A DNA stretch of 64,000 nucleotides from Orrella marina (GTDB lineage Bacteria; Pseudomonadota; Gammaproteobacteria; Burkholderiales; Burkholderiaceae_B): positions 744,001 to 808,000 of the forward strand of contig NZ_CP028901.1 of assembly GCF_003058465.1 (NCBI RefSeq), written 5' to 3'. The translations under genes and the position numbers were made by a program. The notes under the pieces are model-generated. The model was not told the origin of the DNA. It saw only the letters and a program-made list of their open reading frames with translations, and did not search any database. Positions 35,426-45,528 of this stretch are shown piece after piece (within the stretch, counting starts at the first letter, position 1; every line of letters begins with the position of its first letter).

Positions 35426-35503
35426 AGGCCGAAAGCATTTGAAGAGCGCCGGCCGTGCACCCGAAAGCTGAGTTTTATTGCAAAGGAGAGGGGCCGAGAC
35501 CTG

Positions 35504-35540
35504 AAAAAAGTCCCAGGAAGTGTCCAGGGGGGGCTTTTTT
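35504..35540 (+). terminator. Rho-independent terminator ending the catabolic block
   Basis: An A6-GTCCC arm and a GGGGG-C-T6 arm pair around a short loop, giving a hairpin flanked by A/U runs on both sides. It is about 80 bp past the synthetase stop and usable in both directions. Confidence 0.75.
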
Positions 35541-35551
35541 GCTGCCTTGGT

Positions 35552-35596
35552 GTGACCGGCGTCGGATTGACCCCGGTCACTTCGGGATTTTTTTCC
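35552..35596 (+). terminator. Second terminator, GC stem with T-rich tail
   Basis: A perfect 8-bp stem GTGACCGG / CCGGTCAC (35552-35580), followed by TTCGGG and a run of T residues (35587-35599). It insulates the block from the convergent folD gene. Confidence 0.6.
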
Positions 35597-35638
35597 TTTT
35601 CGCTGAATACCCGTGCGGGGTGGGCCGCTCCTGCGCGT

Positions 35639-36499
35639 CTATTGCGGCTGGGTGCTGGCTCTTTCAGCTGCTTCAACTGTGTTGACCAGCAGCATGGCAA
35701 TCGTCATCGGGCCTACGCCACCAGGGACTGGTGTGATGGCGCTCGCCACTTCACGGGCTGAGTCGAAGTCGACATCGCCGCAGAGCTTGCCGTCCTCCTG
35801 GCGGTTGATGCCGACGTCAATCACGACTGCACCCGGTTTGATCATGTCGCCGGTGATCATCCTGGCCCGACCGGTGGCCACCACGAGCACGTCAGCCATC
35901 CGGGTGTGTGCAGCCATATCTCGTGTCTTGCTGTTGCACAGGGTGACAGTCGCGCCTTTGGCCAGCAGCATCATGGCCATGGGCTTGCCCACAATGTTGC
36001 TTGCGCCAATCACGCAGGCCACTGCACCCCAGAGGTTAACATTCTCGGATTCGAGCATCTTCATGACGCCGTATGGCGTGCAAGGCCTGAACAGAGGGTT
36101 GCCCGTCATCAGTAGTCCGGCGTTGCTGACATGAAACCCGTCAACATCCTTTTCTGCGGCGATGGTCTCGATCACCTTGTGAGCGTCGATGTGCGCTGGC
36201 AGGGGAAGTTGCACCAGGATCCCGTGAATAGACGGGTTGTCATTCAGGGCCCGGATGCGTGCCAGCAGTGCGTCTTCTGTGATGTCGGCAGGATACGTTT
36301 CCTTGACCGATGCAATACCGGCTTTCTCGCAGGCGGTAACTTTGTTGCGGACATAGACAGCTGATGCCGGGTTTTCACCAACCAGAATGACTGCCAGTCC
36401 TGGTTTGGTTCCTTTGGCGGTCAGTTCAGTCGCACGAACGGCGACCTCTTCACGGATTTTTGCGGCCAGTGCTACGCCATCAATAATTCTTGCACTCAC
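35639..36499 (-). CDS. folD: Methylenetetrahydrofolate dehydrogenase / methenyltetrahydrofolate cyclohydrolase
   Basis: A 286-residue bifunctional Fol[18 protein letters not shown] carries the catalytic Tyr-x-x-x-Lys, [12 protein letters not shown] and [10 protein letters not shown] are substrate loops, and [28 protein letters not shown] is the NADP-binding site. [12 protein letters not shown] closes the protein. Role: interconverts methylene-, methenyl- and 10-formyl-tetrahydrofolate in the cytosol, feeding purine and methionine synthesis. The ATG overlaps the response-regulator stop by 4 bp (ATGA), so folD expression is likely coupled to the two-component pair. Confidence 0.95.
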   Translation of the reverse strand: MSARIIDGVALAAKIREEVAVRATELTAKGTKPGLAVILVGENPASAVYVRNKVTACEKAGIASVKETYPADITEDALLARIRALNDNPSIHGILVQLPLPAHIDAHKVIETIAAEKDVDGFHVSNAGLLMTGNPLFRPCTPYGVMKMLESENVNLWGAVACVIGASNIVGKPMAMMLLAKGATVTLCNSKTRDMAAHTRMADVLVVATGRARMITGDMIKPGAVVIDVGINRQEDGKLCGDVDFDSAREVASAITPVPGGVGPMTIAMLLVNTVEAAERASTQPQ

Positions 36500-37119
36500 G
36501 ACGACACCTCGGATGCCAGAGCAACTTTCATCAGGTCAGCGACAGTCGTGACCTGGAGTTTTTCCATGATGTTGGCCCGGTGCGCCTCGACGGTCTTGAT
36601 ACTGATACCCAGATCGTCTGCAATCTGCTTGTTCAGGCGTCCCGCCACAATTCGTTCAAGCACCTGTTGCTCGCGGGCCGTCAGACGAGACAGCATGGCA
36701 TCGTGCTCGCGCTGCGTTTGCAGCTTCTCGTAATTGGCCTTGGCCAGCTCAAACATGCGTGAGACGATCTCGCGCAGGTCGGCTTCGTCAAAGGGTTTTT
36801 CCAGAAAGTCGACCGCACCTTTTTTCATGGTGGTGACTGCCATGGGTACGTCGCCGTGTCCGGTGATGAATACCACCGGCATAGGGCTGCGACGCGCTAT
36901 GAGCTCTTCCTGCAGTTGCAATCCGCTCATGCCAGGCATGCGCACGTCAACGATCAGTACTCCCACCTGGTCGTCGTTGTAGTCAGCCAGAAAGGCCTCG
37001 GCACTGGCATAGGCACGCACGCGATATGAGTTGGCCTCAAGCAGCCAGCGCAGCGAATCACGCACAGCCTCGTCGTCATCCACAATGTAGACAGTGCTGG
37101 CAGTTTGTGACGTGTTCAT
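36496..37119 (-). CDS. FixJ/NarL-type two-component response regulator
   Basis: A 207-residue regulator. The receiver domain has an acidic pocket DDDEAV, the phosphoacceptor Asp58 in [13 protein letters not shown], and the conserved Lys in [11 protein letters not shown]. The C-terminal LuxR helix-turn-helix contains [40 protein letters not shown]. It lies in the middle of a kinase-regulator-folD operon with ATGA overlaps on both sides, and next to the divergent aceE promoter that it may control. The stimulus is unknown. Confidence 0.93.
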   Translation of the reverse strand: MNTSQTASTVYIVDDDEAVRDSLRWLLEANSYRVRAYASAEAFLADYNDDQVGVLIVDVRMPGMSGLQLQEELIARRSPMPVVFITGHGDVPMAVTTMKKGAVDFLEKPFDEADLREIVSRMFELAKANYEKLQTQREHDAMLSRLTAREQQVLERIVAGRLNKQIADDLGISIKTVEAHRANIMEKLQVTTVADLMKVALASEVSS

Positions 37120-38882
37120 ACTGGGGTTTCCTCCGGGGATAGTGATGGTTCACCGGCCGGCTCGGGAGCACACGGCAAGGTGAAGCGAAATATAGTACCG
37201 CCTTGCGGGTTGTTCACCGCCCATAACTGGCCATGATGCGACTCGATGATGGTACGGCAGATGTTAAGCCCCATTCCGAGCCCTTCAGACTTTGTGCTGA
37301 AGAATGGTTCAAACAATCTCTCTGGTTCGGCCAGGCCGTGTCCCTGATCGAGTACGGCCACTTCGATCATGACGTCCTGCCGGGTCACTTTCACATGCAG
37401 TTCGCCGCCGAGTTTCTCGTCCATCGCTTCCAGACCGTTCTTGACCAGGTTCAGGAGGACCTGTTCGATCAGAATGGGGTCAGCCAGAACATGTGGCAGG
37501 TTCCCGGGAATATCGCGTTCGACCAGTATGTTGCGTTTTCTGGCGTCGATATCGGCCAGGCCAAGTGCATTGTCGATGATGACATACAGGTCAACGCTCT
37601 GGCGGCGCGGCTCGCTTCGTTTGACGAACTCTCGAATGCGACTGATGATCTTGCCGGCACGCTGGGCCTGGGCAGCGGCTTTCTCCAGCGCTTCGAGCAG
37701 TTGCTCATTATTGGCGCGACCCGACTTGACCATTGCGACCGCACCCATACTGTAGTTGGAAATCGCGGTCAGAGGCTGATTCAGTTCGTGTGCCAGAGAG
37801 GATGCCATTTCACCCATCGTGGTTAGTCGACTGGTGATCTGGATCTTTTCTTGCTGAAGCTGGGACGCTTCTTCGTGCTTTCTGCGTTCGGTGATGTCGC
37901 GAGCGACCTGTAACCGTACCCGGCGACCGTCCGTCCAGGCCAGCATCCGGTGGTGAACCTCAAACCAGCGGTTTACGCTTGGCGAGAAGATTTCGACCGA
38001 CTGGTCCGTGTAGCGCCCGCGGCGACCGGCGAGCAGTTCAGAGTGCCCCAGGGTCTGCGCGCCAAACAGGCTGCGATAGGTCCGGTTGGCAAACAGCAGA
38101 TCCATGCCGTCCGAGGTGTCGGCCGTCACGGAAATAGCATCATCAAGACCTTCGAGCACGGTCATGAAACGTTCGTGTGCTGCGGTCAGCGCCTCACGGA
38201 TCCTGCGCGGCTCGGTGATGTCGGTCATGGATGTCATCCAGCCGATCTGGTTGCCTGAAGGGTCAAGCAGGGGTGAGACGTACATGCGCGCCACGAACCG
38301 CGAGCCATCGCGCCGCTGGGCTTCAAGCTCGATTCCGTTGCTCGGAGTTTTACCGGACAGTACGCTATCGAGTGTCTGCTGGTGAGATTCGTAGCGGCCA
38401 GGCACCCAGTACGGAAAGGGAGGCATGCGTCCAATCAGATCCGCTTCGTTCCAGCCGATCATGCGACAGAATGCCGGGTTCACGTAGGCAATCCGACCTT
38501 CCATGTCCAGAACCCGCATGCCGGTTGACATGGAGTTCTCCATGGCGCGCCGAAACGAGGTCTCGGCCATTAGTGCGGCTTCGGTCTGGGTTCGATGTCT
38601 GGTGTATCGCCACAAAGCCAGCAATGCGATCACGATGACAACCGACAGACCGATCACGACCCACATGAGTCGCTGCTGCCTCAACTCCTGATCGATGGTC
38701 ACGAACATTACGCTGTCGTCGCGAATTCGCTGTAGCCAGAAGAAGGCCCCCATGACCAGGGCGTACAGCACCAGCACCAGAAATGGTGCAATCCAGTACA
38801 GACGTCGCCGCTTGAGTTGTGCGTGGTCCTGAAACGGTGTAGCAATCCCGGATCTGTTCTGCGTCTTGTTTCGTCTGCGCAT
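37116..38882 (-). CDS. PAS-domain sensor histidine kinase (FixL/DctB type)
   Basis: About 588 residues. Two transmembrane helices lie near the N-terminus (WIAPFLVLVLYALVMGAFFW and VVIGLSVVIVIALLALW) with a very short periplasmic part. Two PAS modules follow (MRVLDMEGRIAYVNPAFCRMIGW starts the first). The HisKA phosphoacceptor His is near residue 365 in SLAHELNQPLTAIS. The ATPase domain has LLNLVKNGLEAMDE, DQGHGL and GLGMGLNICRTI. ATG 38882 follows AAGGAAAC; the frame is open to 38927. Family role: senses a cytoplasmic or membrane signal and phosphorylates the cognate FixJ-like regulator. Divergent from aceE. Confidence 0.92.
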   Translation of the reverse strand: MRRRNKTQNRSGIATPFQDHAQLKRRRLYWIAPFLVLVLYALVMGAFFWLQRIRDDSVMFVTIDQELRQQRLMWVVIGLSVVIVIALLALWRYTRHRTQTEAALMAETSFRRAMENSMSTGMRVLDMEGRIAYVNPAFCRMIGWNEADLIGRMPPFPYWVPGRYESHQQTLDSVLSGKTPSNGIELEAQRRDGSRFVARMYVSPLLDPSGNQIGWMTSMTDITEPRRIREALTAAHERFMTVLEGLDDAISVTADTSDGMDLLFANRTYRSLFGAQTLGHSELLAGRRGRYTDQSVEIFSPSVNRWFEVHHRMLAWTDGRRVRLQVARDITERRKHEEASQLQQEKIQITSRLTTMGEMASSLAHELNQPLTAISNYSMGAVAMVKSGRANNEQLLEALEKAAAQAQRAGKIISRIREFVKRSEPRRQSVDLYVIIDNALGLADIDARKRNILVERDIPGNLPHVLADPILIEQVLLNLVKNGLEAMDEKLGGELHVKVTRQDVMIEVAVLDQGHGLAEPERLFEPFFSTKSEGLGMGLNICRTIIESHHGQLWAVNNPQGGTIFRFTLPCAPEPAGEPSLSPEETPV

Positions 38883-39052
38883 TGTGTTTCCTTGAGAGGT
38901 CGAATTGTACCGATACCTCGTACGCACGCCTGAAACTGATGCGCTGCAGCAGACTATTTCTCTATAAATCGGTTAAAACAAAGATAAATTTTGTTATTTG
39001 AGATCTGTAAATTTCGTATTGTGAAAAGTAATATCAAATTATGAAATTTTGG

Positions 39053-39081
39053 TTGCCGGTTTTCATACATGCCCATAGAAT
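39053..39081 (+). promoter_or_regulatory. Sigma-70-like promoter candidate for aceE-aceF-lpdA
   Basis: TTGCCG (39053-39058) and TAGAAT (39076-39081) are spaced by exactly 17 bp. The predicted start near 39088 gives a leader of about 157 nt. The surrounding 38940-39050 stretch is AT-rich and must also hold the promoter of the divergent kinase operon. No further sites were recognised in the 360-bp gap apart from the repeat at 39187-39220. Confidence 0.45.
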
Positions 39082-39186
39082 CGACACAGAATTCGTTCAG
39101 TCAATCAAGGCCGGCCAGTCAAGGGTTTCCGGGAGGATGCAGTCGGCAACAAAGAACAGATCTCGCCGCCGACAGACCACAGAGCC

Positions 39187-39220
39187 CGGACCAAACGGAC
39201 CAAACGGATCAACGGATCAA
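39187..39220 (+). repeat. Tandem repeat in the aceE leader
   Basis: Two copies of CGGACCAAA followed by two of CGGATCAA, ending 24 bp before the aceE ATG and just before its ribosome site. In the mRNA it is an unstructured-looking purine/A-rich leader. Confidence 0.85.
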
Positions 39221-39244
39221 TTATGAAGCAAAGGGAGAGAGGAC

Positions 39245-41953
39245 ATGAGCAACCCCGCATTGAATCAGGACGCAACCCAGGATCATGACGAGCTTGAAAC
39301 ACAAGAATGGCTCGACGCGCTCGCGGCGGTGCTTGATCGGGAGGGACCCGAAAGAGCACATTATCTGCTTGAGCGGTTGATCGATCTGGCACGCCGTTCG
39401 GGCGCCTACATTCCGTTCTCGCCCAATACTGCTTACCTGAACACCATTCCAGAAGGACTGGGTGCCAAGAGTCCGGCTAACCAGGAACTCGAAGCCCGTA
39501 TTCGCAGCTACATCCGCTGGAACGCCATGGCCATGGTTGTCAAGGCAAACAAGCACAATCCACCTGATGGTGGCGATCTGGGCGGGCACATCGCGTCATT
39601 TGCGTCCCTGGCAACCATGATCGGATGTGGTCAGAACCATTTCTGGCATGCAGACAGTGAGGACCACGGCGGTGACCTGGTTTACTTCCAGGGGCACTCC
39701 TCTCCTGGTGTATACGGTCGTGCCTATCTTGAAGGCCGCCTGACCGAAGAGCAGCTCGATCACTTCCGCCAGGAGGTTGACGGCAAAGGGCTGTCGTCCT
39801 ATCCGCACCCCAAGCTCATGCCGGAGTTCTGGCAGTTTCCAACCGTGTCGATGGGCCTGGGTCCGCTCATGGCAATCTATCAGGCCCGGTTCCTGAAGTA
39901 CCTGCATGCACGCGGCATTGCCGATACCAGCAAGCGCAAGGTATGGGTCTTTTGCGGCGATGGTGAAATGGATGAACCCGAGTCACTGGGCGCGATCAGC
40001 CTGGCGGCACGCGAGAAGCTGGACAACCTCATCTTTGTCGTGAACTGCAACCTGCAGCGTCTTGACGGACCGGTTCGCGGTAACGGCAAGATCATTCAGG
40101 AACTGGAAGGAGATTTCCGCGGCAGCGGCTGGAACGTCATCAAGCTCATCTGGGGTGGTTACTGGGATCCCTTGCTTGCCAGCGACAAGGAAGGCATCCT
40201 GCGTCGTGTCATGGAAGAGGCCGTTGATGGTGAGTACCAGGCGTTCAAGGCCAACGATGGCAAGTTCGTGCGGGATCACTTCTTTGGCAAACATCCCAAG
40301 TTGCTGGAAATGGTTTCGCGCATGAGCGATGAAGACATCTGGCGTCTGAACCGGGGTGGTCACGATCCGCACAAGGTGTATTCGGCGTTTCATGCGGCGG
40401 TCAACCACAAGGAGCAGCCAACCGTGATCCTTGCCAAAACGATCAAGGGCTATGGGCTCGGCGCGATCGTTCAGGGCAAGAATCCTGCTCACCAGCAAAA
40501 GAAGCTCGATATCGACTCGATTCGTGAGTTCCGTGATCGCTTCAACATTCCCGTACAAGATGACCAGCTCGAAGACCTGCCTTATTACAAGCCGGCCGAA
40601 GATTCTCCCGAGATGCTCTATCTGCACGAGCGGCGTAAAGCGCTCGGCGGATACCTGCCCAAGCGTCGCACCCATGCCGATGAAAAACTCAAGCCGCCTG
40701 CACTTGAGGTGTTTCGTCCCGTGCTCGATCCGACCGCAGAGGGTCGCGAGATCTCGACCACACAGGCATTTGTCCGGGCACTGAACCAGATTTTGCGAGA
40801 CAAGGAGATCGGCCCCAGGGTGGTGCCGATCCTGGCAGACGAATCCCGTACCTTCGGTATGGAAGGGCTGTTCCGGCAGATTGGTATCTATGCGCCAGAA
40901 GGCCAGAAGTACACCCCGGTCGACAAGGATCAGGTGATGTATTACAAGGAGTCGGCAAATGGTCAGCTGCTCCAGGAAGGCATTAACGAAGCAGGTGCGT
41001 TCAGCTCCTGGATCGCTGCAGCAACGTCATACTCGACCAATAACCGCATCATGGTTCCGTTCTACATCTACTACTCGATGTTCGGTTTCCAGCGAGTGGG
41101 CGATCTGGCCTGGGCGGCGGGTGACATGCAGGCCCGCGGCTTCCTGCTCGGTGGAACGGCAGGGCGTACCACGCTCAACGGCGAAGGTTTGCAGCACGAA
41201 GATGGTCATAGTCATGTTCTGGCTTCCACCATTCCCAACTGCGTTTGCTACGACCCGACATTTGCGCATGAAGTTGCGGTTATCCTGCAAGACGGTATCA
41301 AGCGCATGGTGCAGGATCAGGAGAATGTGTTCTATTACATCACCCTGATGAACGAGAACTACGCTCAGCCCGGGCTCAAGAAAGGTGACGAGAAGGGCAT
41401 TCTGAAGGGGCTGTATCGTTTACAGCAGTCCAAGTCGCGCGCCAAGAACGCACTGCGTGCACAGTTGATGGGTTCTGGCACCATTTTGCGCGAAGTCATT
41501 GCCGCGGCCGAGTTGCTTGAAAAAGACTGGAACGTGCACGCCGATGTCTGGAGCGCCACGAGTTTTGTGGAGCTGCGTCGGGACGGTATGGATTGTGAGC
41601 GTCACAATATGCTGCACCCGGCTGACAAGCCCAAGGTACCATACGTCACCCAGCAGCTTGAGAAGACCGAAGGTCCGATCGTGGCGTCATCTGACTACAT
41701 AAAGGTTCTTGCTGACCAGATCCGGGCCTACATTCCGCAGGGCCGCACCTACAAGGTGCTTGGCACGGACGGATTCGGACGTTCAGATTTCCGCTACAAA
41801 CTGCGAGAGTTCTTCGAGGTTGACCGACATTTTGTGGTGCTGGCGACCTTGAACGCTCTGGTCCAGGAAGGCAAACTGGATGCCGATGTGCCCGCCAAGG
41901 CGATTGCCAAGTACAAGATCAATCCCAGCAAGCCCAATCCGGCACGCGCTTGA
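39245..41953 (+). CDS. aceE: Pyruvate dehydrogenase E1 component (homodimeric type)
   Basis: A 902-residue thiamine diphosphate enzyme of full length for the AceE family. The ThDP-binding segment VWVFCGDGEMDEPESLGAI is followed by NLIFVVNCNLQRLDGPVRGNGKIIQELEG. The N-terminal RSGAYIPFSPNTAYLNTIP and the GHSSPGVYGRAYLEGRL region are typical. Reaction: decarboxylation of pyruvate and acetyl transfer to the E2 lipoyl group. Shine-Dalgarno GGGAGAGAGG precedes the ATG. aceF follows 23 bp later, with lpdA after it, giving a complete PDH operon. Confidence 0.97.
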   Translation: MSNPALNQDATQDHDELETQEWLDALAAVLDREGPERAHYLLERLIDLARRSGAYIPFSPNTAYLNTIPEGLGAKSPANQELEARIRSYIRWNAMAMVVKANKHNPPDGGDLGGHIASFASLATMIGCGQNHFWHADSEDHGGDLVYFQGHSSPGVYGRAYLEGRLTEEQLDHFRQEVDGKGLSSYPHPKLMPEFWQFPTVSMGLGPLMAIYQARFLKYLHARGIADTSKRKVWVFCGDGEMDEPESLGAISLAAREKLDNLIFVVNCNLQRLDGPVRGNGKIIQELEGDFRGSGWNVIKLIWGGYWDPLLASDKEGILRRVMEEAVDGEYQAFKANDGKFVRDHFFGKHPKLLEMVSRMSDEDIWRLNRGGHDPHKVYSAFHAAVNHKEQPTVILAKTIKGYGLGAIVQGKNPAHQQKKLDIDSIREFRDRFNIPVQDDQLEDLPYYKPAEDSPEMLYLHERRKALGGYLPKRRTHADEKLKPPALEVFRPVLDPTAEGREISTTQAFVRALNQILRDKEIGPRVVPILADESRTFGMEGLFRQIGIYAPEGQKYTPVDKDQVMYYKESANGQLLQEGINEAGAFSSWIAAATSYSTNNRIMVPFYIYYSMFGFQRVGDLAWAAGDMQARGFLLGGTAGRTTLNGEGLQHEDGHSHVLASTIPNCVCYDPTFAHEVAVILQDGIKRMVQDQENVFYYITLMNENYAQPGLKKGDEKGILKGLYRLQQSKSRAKNALRAQLMGSGTILREVIAAAELLEKDWNVHADVWSATSFVELRRDGMDCERHNMLHPADKPKVPYVTQQLEKTEGPIVASSDYIKVLADQIRAYIPQGRTYKVLGTDGFGRSDFRYKLREFFEVDRHFVVLATLNALVQEGKLDADVPAKAIAKYKINPSKPNPARA

Positions 41954-41976
41954 GAAATTAGCCAGGAGAGTTGAGA

Positions 41977-43401
41977 ATGAGTGAGTTAACTGCGATCAAG
42001 GTGCCAGATATTGGCGACTTCAAAGATGTGGAGGTGATCGAGATCCTGGTCAAGGTCGGAGACACCATCGAGGCTGAGCAAAGCCTGATCACCGTCGAGT
42101 CTGACAAGGCATCGATGGAGATCCCCGCGTCTGAATCAGGTGTGATCAAGAAGATTGACATCAAGCTTGGTGACAGAGTCAAGGAAGGATCTGTGATCAT
42201 GCACGTCGAGGCCGGGGCTAGCTCCGCGGCGTCCTCAAACAAGGGTGATGAGTCCGGGAAAGCCAGCGGCGATGAGCCGAAGGCTGACAACACCGACAGC
42301 GTTGAAAGCGCCTCCCCGGAAAAACCTGCTGCTGGCAATGCGAAAGAAGAGTCGGCCGGGCAGAGTTCGGCAGACGTACCCCCGTCCCCACCTGGCGCTG
42401 CTGTGGGTGTGCGCCAGACTGCCGCACTGGGATCTCTGCCGCCTCCGACCGTCGGGCTCGAGACTTCGGCATCCCCGGCATCACTGCCACATGCCTCACC
42501 ATCGGTGCGTAAGTTCGCACGCGAGCTGGGTGTGGATCTGAGTCAGGTCAGGGGAACTGGCGCAAAAGGCCGAATCACGCAGGAAGATGTGCAGGGATTC
42601 GTCAAAGGCGTCATGCAGGGTGGTGCGGCGGCACCAGCGGGAACAGGTGCGGGAGCAGGGATCGGTGGTCTGTCCCTGCTACCATGGCCCGAGGTGGATT
42701 TCAGCAAGTTCGGTCCGATCGAAGCCAAGCCACTGTCCAGAATCAAGAAGATCTCTGGCGCCAATCTGCATCGCAACTGGGTCATGGTGCCTCATGTCAC
42801 CAATAATGACGAGGCCGATATCACCGAGCTCGAGGCACTTCGCAAGACCTTGAACGAGGAGTACAAGCGAGAAGGCGTCAAGGTAACGATGCTCGCATTT
42901 CTGATCAAGGCTTCTGTTGCTGCACTGAAGAAGTTTCCCGAGTTCAACGCCTCACTCGATGGCGACAACCTGGTGCTCAAGCAGTACTACAACATCGGCT
43001 TTGCGGCCGACACCCCGAACGGTCTGGTCGTGCCTGTAATCAAGGATGCGGACAAGAAAGGCGTGCTGGAACTGGCTCGAGAGATGACGGAGCTTTCGGC
43101 TAAAGCCCGTGATGGCAAGCTTTCGCCGGCGCAGATGCAGGGCGGGTGCTTCTCCATTTCTTCGCTTGGTGGCATCGGTGGCACAAACTTCACACCGATC
43201 ATCAACGTGCCTGAAGTAGCCATTCTCGGTGTGTCACGATCGTTCATGAAACCCGTCTGGGATGGCAAGGCGTTTGTGCCCAGACTGACCCTGCCGCTGT
43301 CGCTGTCTTATGATCACCGGGTAATTGATGGTGCGGCCGGTGCCCGGTTCAACGCCTATCTGGGTGCTTTGCTTGCCGACTTTCGGCGCATCATTCTTTA
43401 A
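41977..43401 (+). CDS. aceF: Dihydrolipoamide acetyltransferase, PDH E2
   Basis: About 474 residues. One N-terminal lipoyl domain (ESDKASMEI with the lipoylated Lys near residue 43) is followed by an Ala/Pro-rich linker. The peripheral subunit-binding domain (SVRKFARELGVDLSQVRGTG, ~175-205) and the catalytic domain (~240-474) end in SYDHRVIDGAAGARFNAYL (His-x-x-x-Asp-Gly). It has only one lipoyl domain, where some relatives have two or three. A 39-bp stretch (42057-42095) is identical to the lipoyl domain of lpdA. ATG 41977 has an AGGAGAG site. Confidence 0.96.
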   Translation: MSELTAIKVPDIGDFKDVEVIEILVKVGDTIEAEQSLITVESDKASMEIPASESGVIKKIDIKLGDRVKEGSVIMHVEAGASSAASSNKGDESGKASGDEPKADNTDSVESASPEKPAAGNAKEESAGQSSADVPPSPPGAAVGVRQTAALGSLPPPTVGLETSASPASLPHASPSVRKFARELGVDLSQVRGTGAKGRITQEDVQGFVKGVMQGGAAAPAGTGAGAGIGGLSLLPWPEVDFSKFGPIEAKPLSRIKKISGANLHRNWVMVPHVTNNDEADITELEALRKTLNEEYKREGVKVTMLAFLIKASVAALKKFPEFNASLDGDNLVLKQYYNIGFAADTPNGLVVPVIKDADKKGVLELAREMTELSAKARDGKLSPAQMQGGCFSISSLGGIGGTNFTPIINVPEVAILGVSRSFMKPVWDGKAFVPRLTLPLSLSYDHRVIDGAAGARFNAYLGALLADFRRIIL

Positions 43402-43413
43402 AGGAGGCCGCCC

Positions 43414-45249
43414 ATGAGTCTGAAAGAGATCAAAGTACCGGACATTGGGGATTTCAAGGAAGTCGAGATCATCGAAATCCTGGTCAAGGCCGGAGACACC
43501 ATCGAGGCTGAGCAAAGCCTGATCACCGTTGAGTCCGACAAGGCTTCGATGGAGATACCGGCTTCCGAAGGCGGTGTGGTCAAAAAGCTTCTGGTCAAGC
43601 TCGGTGACAAGGTAGGCGAGGGCAGTGCGATCCTGCAACTTGATTCCGCCCAGAACGGGGAAGGGAGCAAAGCGCAGTCCAAGGGTTCTGAAGAATCCGG
43701 CGACGAGGCAAAGGCACCAGCTAAGCAAGCCGACAAGTCAGCTGCAGGTGCGTCTGCTGGCGCGTCAGAGAAAACGCCAGAGAAAGTGCCTGCAAAGGAA
43801 TCAACCCAGTCTTCGGATGAGTCTGCTGCCACCGGTACACCACCCAAAGGACCGACTGTGGTTCTGGGTGGCGGGCCGGGCGGCTATTCGGCTGCTTTTC
43901 GTGCAGCGGACCTGGGGCTCGAAGTCATTCTGATCGAGCGTTATGCCACGCTGGGCGGTGTTTGCCTGAACGTGGGATGTATCCCGTCCAAGGCCCTGCT
44001 GCACTCGGCAGCCGTACTGGAAGAGGCCCAGAGCCTCGCGTCGCACGGCATTTCGTTTGGCAAACCCAAGGTTGATCTGGACAAGCTGCGCGAGTTCAAG
44101 TCAGGCGTCGTATCCAAGCTCACGGGCGGCCTGGCCGGTATGGCCAAGGCTCGCAAAGTGAAAGTGATTCAGGGCGTCGGCCAGTTCACCGGGCCAGACA
44201 CGATCGAGGTCACGACCGACAAGGGCGTGGAGAAAATCGAGTTTGGCCAGGCCATCATCGCGGCAGGCAGCCAGTCAGTGAAATTGCCTTTTATGCCTGA
44301 TGATCCACGCGTTGTGGACTCCACCGGTGCGCTTGAGCTGCCCTTCATCCCGAAGCGCATGCTGATTGTCGGCGGCGGCATCATCGGACTGGAGATGGGC
44401 ACGGTCTACTCAGCACTCGGTACCCGACTGGATGTAGTCGAGATGCTCGATGGACTGATGCCGGGAGCTGATCGCGATCTGGTCAAGGTCTGGATGAAGA
44501 AAAACGAGCACCGGTTTGACAACATCATGCTCGGTACCAAAACCGTTGCAGCCGAGGCGAAGAAAGATGGTATTCACGTCACCTTTGAAGGACCCAATGC
44601 GCCGGACAAGCCTCAGGTCTATGACCTGGTCTTGCAGGCGGTAGGTCGCTCGCCCAATGGCAAGGCAATTGGAGCCGACAAGGCTGGCGTTGATGTGTCC
44701 GATCGCGGGTTTATTTCTGTCGATGGGCAGATGCGCACCAATGTCTCACACATCTTTGCGATTGGTGACATCGTCGGGCAGCCTATGCTGGCTCACAAAG
44801 CTGTACATGAAGCGCATGTCGCAGCCGAAGTGGCCGCCGGACAGAAGAGCTTCTTCGATGCCAGAGTGATTCCTTCCGTTGCCTACACGGATCCGGAAGT
44901 AGCCTGGGCAGGGTTGACTGAAGAGCAGGCTCGCAGCGAAGGGGTCAAAATTCGCAAAGGCGTGTTTCCGTGGGCGGCATCGGGCCGGGCGATTGCCAAT
45001 GGCCGGGACGAAGGGTTCACCAAGTTGCTGTTTGACGAGCAAACCGGCCGGATCGTCGGTGGCGCCATCGTCGGAACAGGGGCGGGTGATCTCATCAGTG
45101 AAGTGGTGCTGGCCATCGAGATGGGGGCTGACTCAGTGGATATCGGCAAGTCGATTCATCCACATCCCACGCTTGGCGAGTCAGTCGGTATGGCGGCCGA
45201 AGCTGCGGATGGTCATTGCACGGATCTTCCGCCTGCGCGCAAGCGTTGA
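43414..45249 (+). CDS. lpdA: Dihydrolipoyl dehydrogenase (PDH E3) with N-terminal lipoyl domain
   Basis: A 611-residue fusion of a lipoyl domain (residues 1-80, Lys in ESDKASMEI), an Ala/Lys/Ser-rich linker (~82-140) and a class I flavoprotein. The flavoprotein part has FAD site [16 protein letters not shown], redox disulphide in [19 protein letters not shown] site [14 protein letters not shown] and the C-terminal His-Glu dyad in [10 protein letters not shown]. Such lipoyl-bearing E3 proteins are known in beta- and some other proteobacteria. Reoxidises dihydrolipoyl groups with NAD+. GGAGG precedes the ATG, 12 bp after aceF. Followed by a terminator. Confidence 0.96.
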   Translation: MSLKEIKVPDIGDFKEVEIIEILVKAGDTIEAEQSLITVESDKASMEIPASEGGVVKKLLVKLGDKVGEGSAILQLDSAQNGEGSKAQSKGSEESGDEAKAPAKQADKSAAGASAGASEKTPEKVPAKESTQSSDESAATGTPPKGPTVVLGGGPGGYSAAFRAADLGLEVILIERYATLGGVCLNVGCIPSKALLHSAAVLEEAQSLASHGISFGKPKVDLDKLREFKSGVVSKLTGGLAGMAKARKVKVIQGVGQFTGPDTIEVTTDKGVEKIEFGQAIIAAGSQSVKLPFMPDDPRVVDSTGALELPFIPKRMLIVGGGIIGLEMGTVYSALGTRLDVVEMLDGLMPGADRDLVKVWMKKNEHRFDNIMLGTKTVAAEAKKDGIHVTFEGPNAPDKPQVYDLVLQAVGRSPNGKAIGADKAGVDVSDRGFISVDGQMRTNVSHIFAIGDIVGQPMLAHKAVHEAHVAAEVAAGQKSFFDARVIPSVAYTDPEVAWAGLTEEQARSEGVKIRKGVFPWAASGRAIANGRDEGFTKLLFDEQTGRIVGGAIVGTGAGDLISEVVLAIEMGADSVDIGKSIHPHPTLGESVGMAAEAADGHCTDLPPARKR

Positions 45250-45292
45250 TCGGAGGCGGCCAAACTGTCTGACAAGCTGCAGGCGATCAGGA

Positions 45293-45331
45293 GGGGGCAC
45301 TCGGGTGACAGTCGGTGCCCCCAGTTGTTTC
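45293..45331 (+). terminator. Terminator after the pyruvate dehydrogenase operon
   Basis: A perfect 8-bp stem GGGGGCAC / GTGCCCCC with a 14-base loop (45293-45322), followed by AGTTGTTTCT. It lies 44 bp past the lpdA stop. Confidence 0.65.
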
Positions 45332-45528
45332 TGGCAAGTCATCCGGGTTGGACAGACTTTGATGGTTTCGCCGTGTCAGACGCGATTTTCTGGGGCAAAC
45401 CGTTCTGCAGTGACGTGTGTGTATCAGAGGGCTTGGCCCGTTCGATCGGTTCGGCAGGTTTGGTCAGTCTGATTAGTCTGGTCGGCTGTTGACTGGTGCC
45501 CAAGATGGTTTCGAGTGGATGTCAGATT

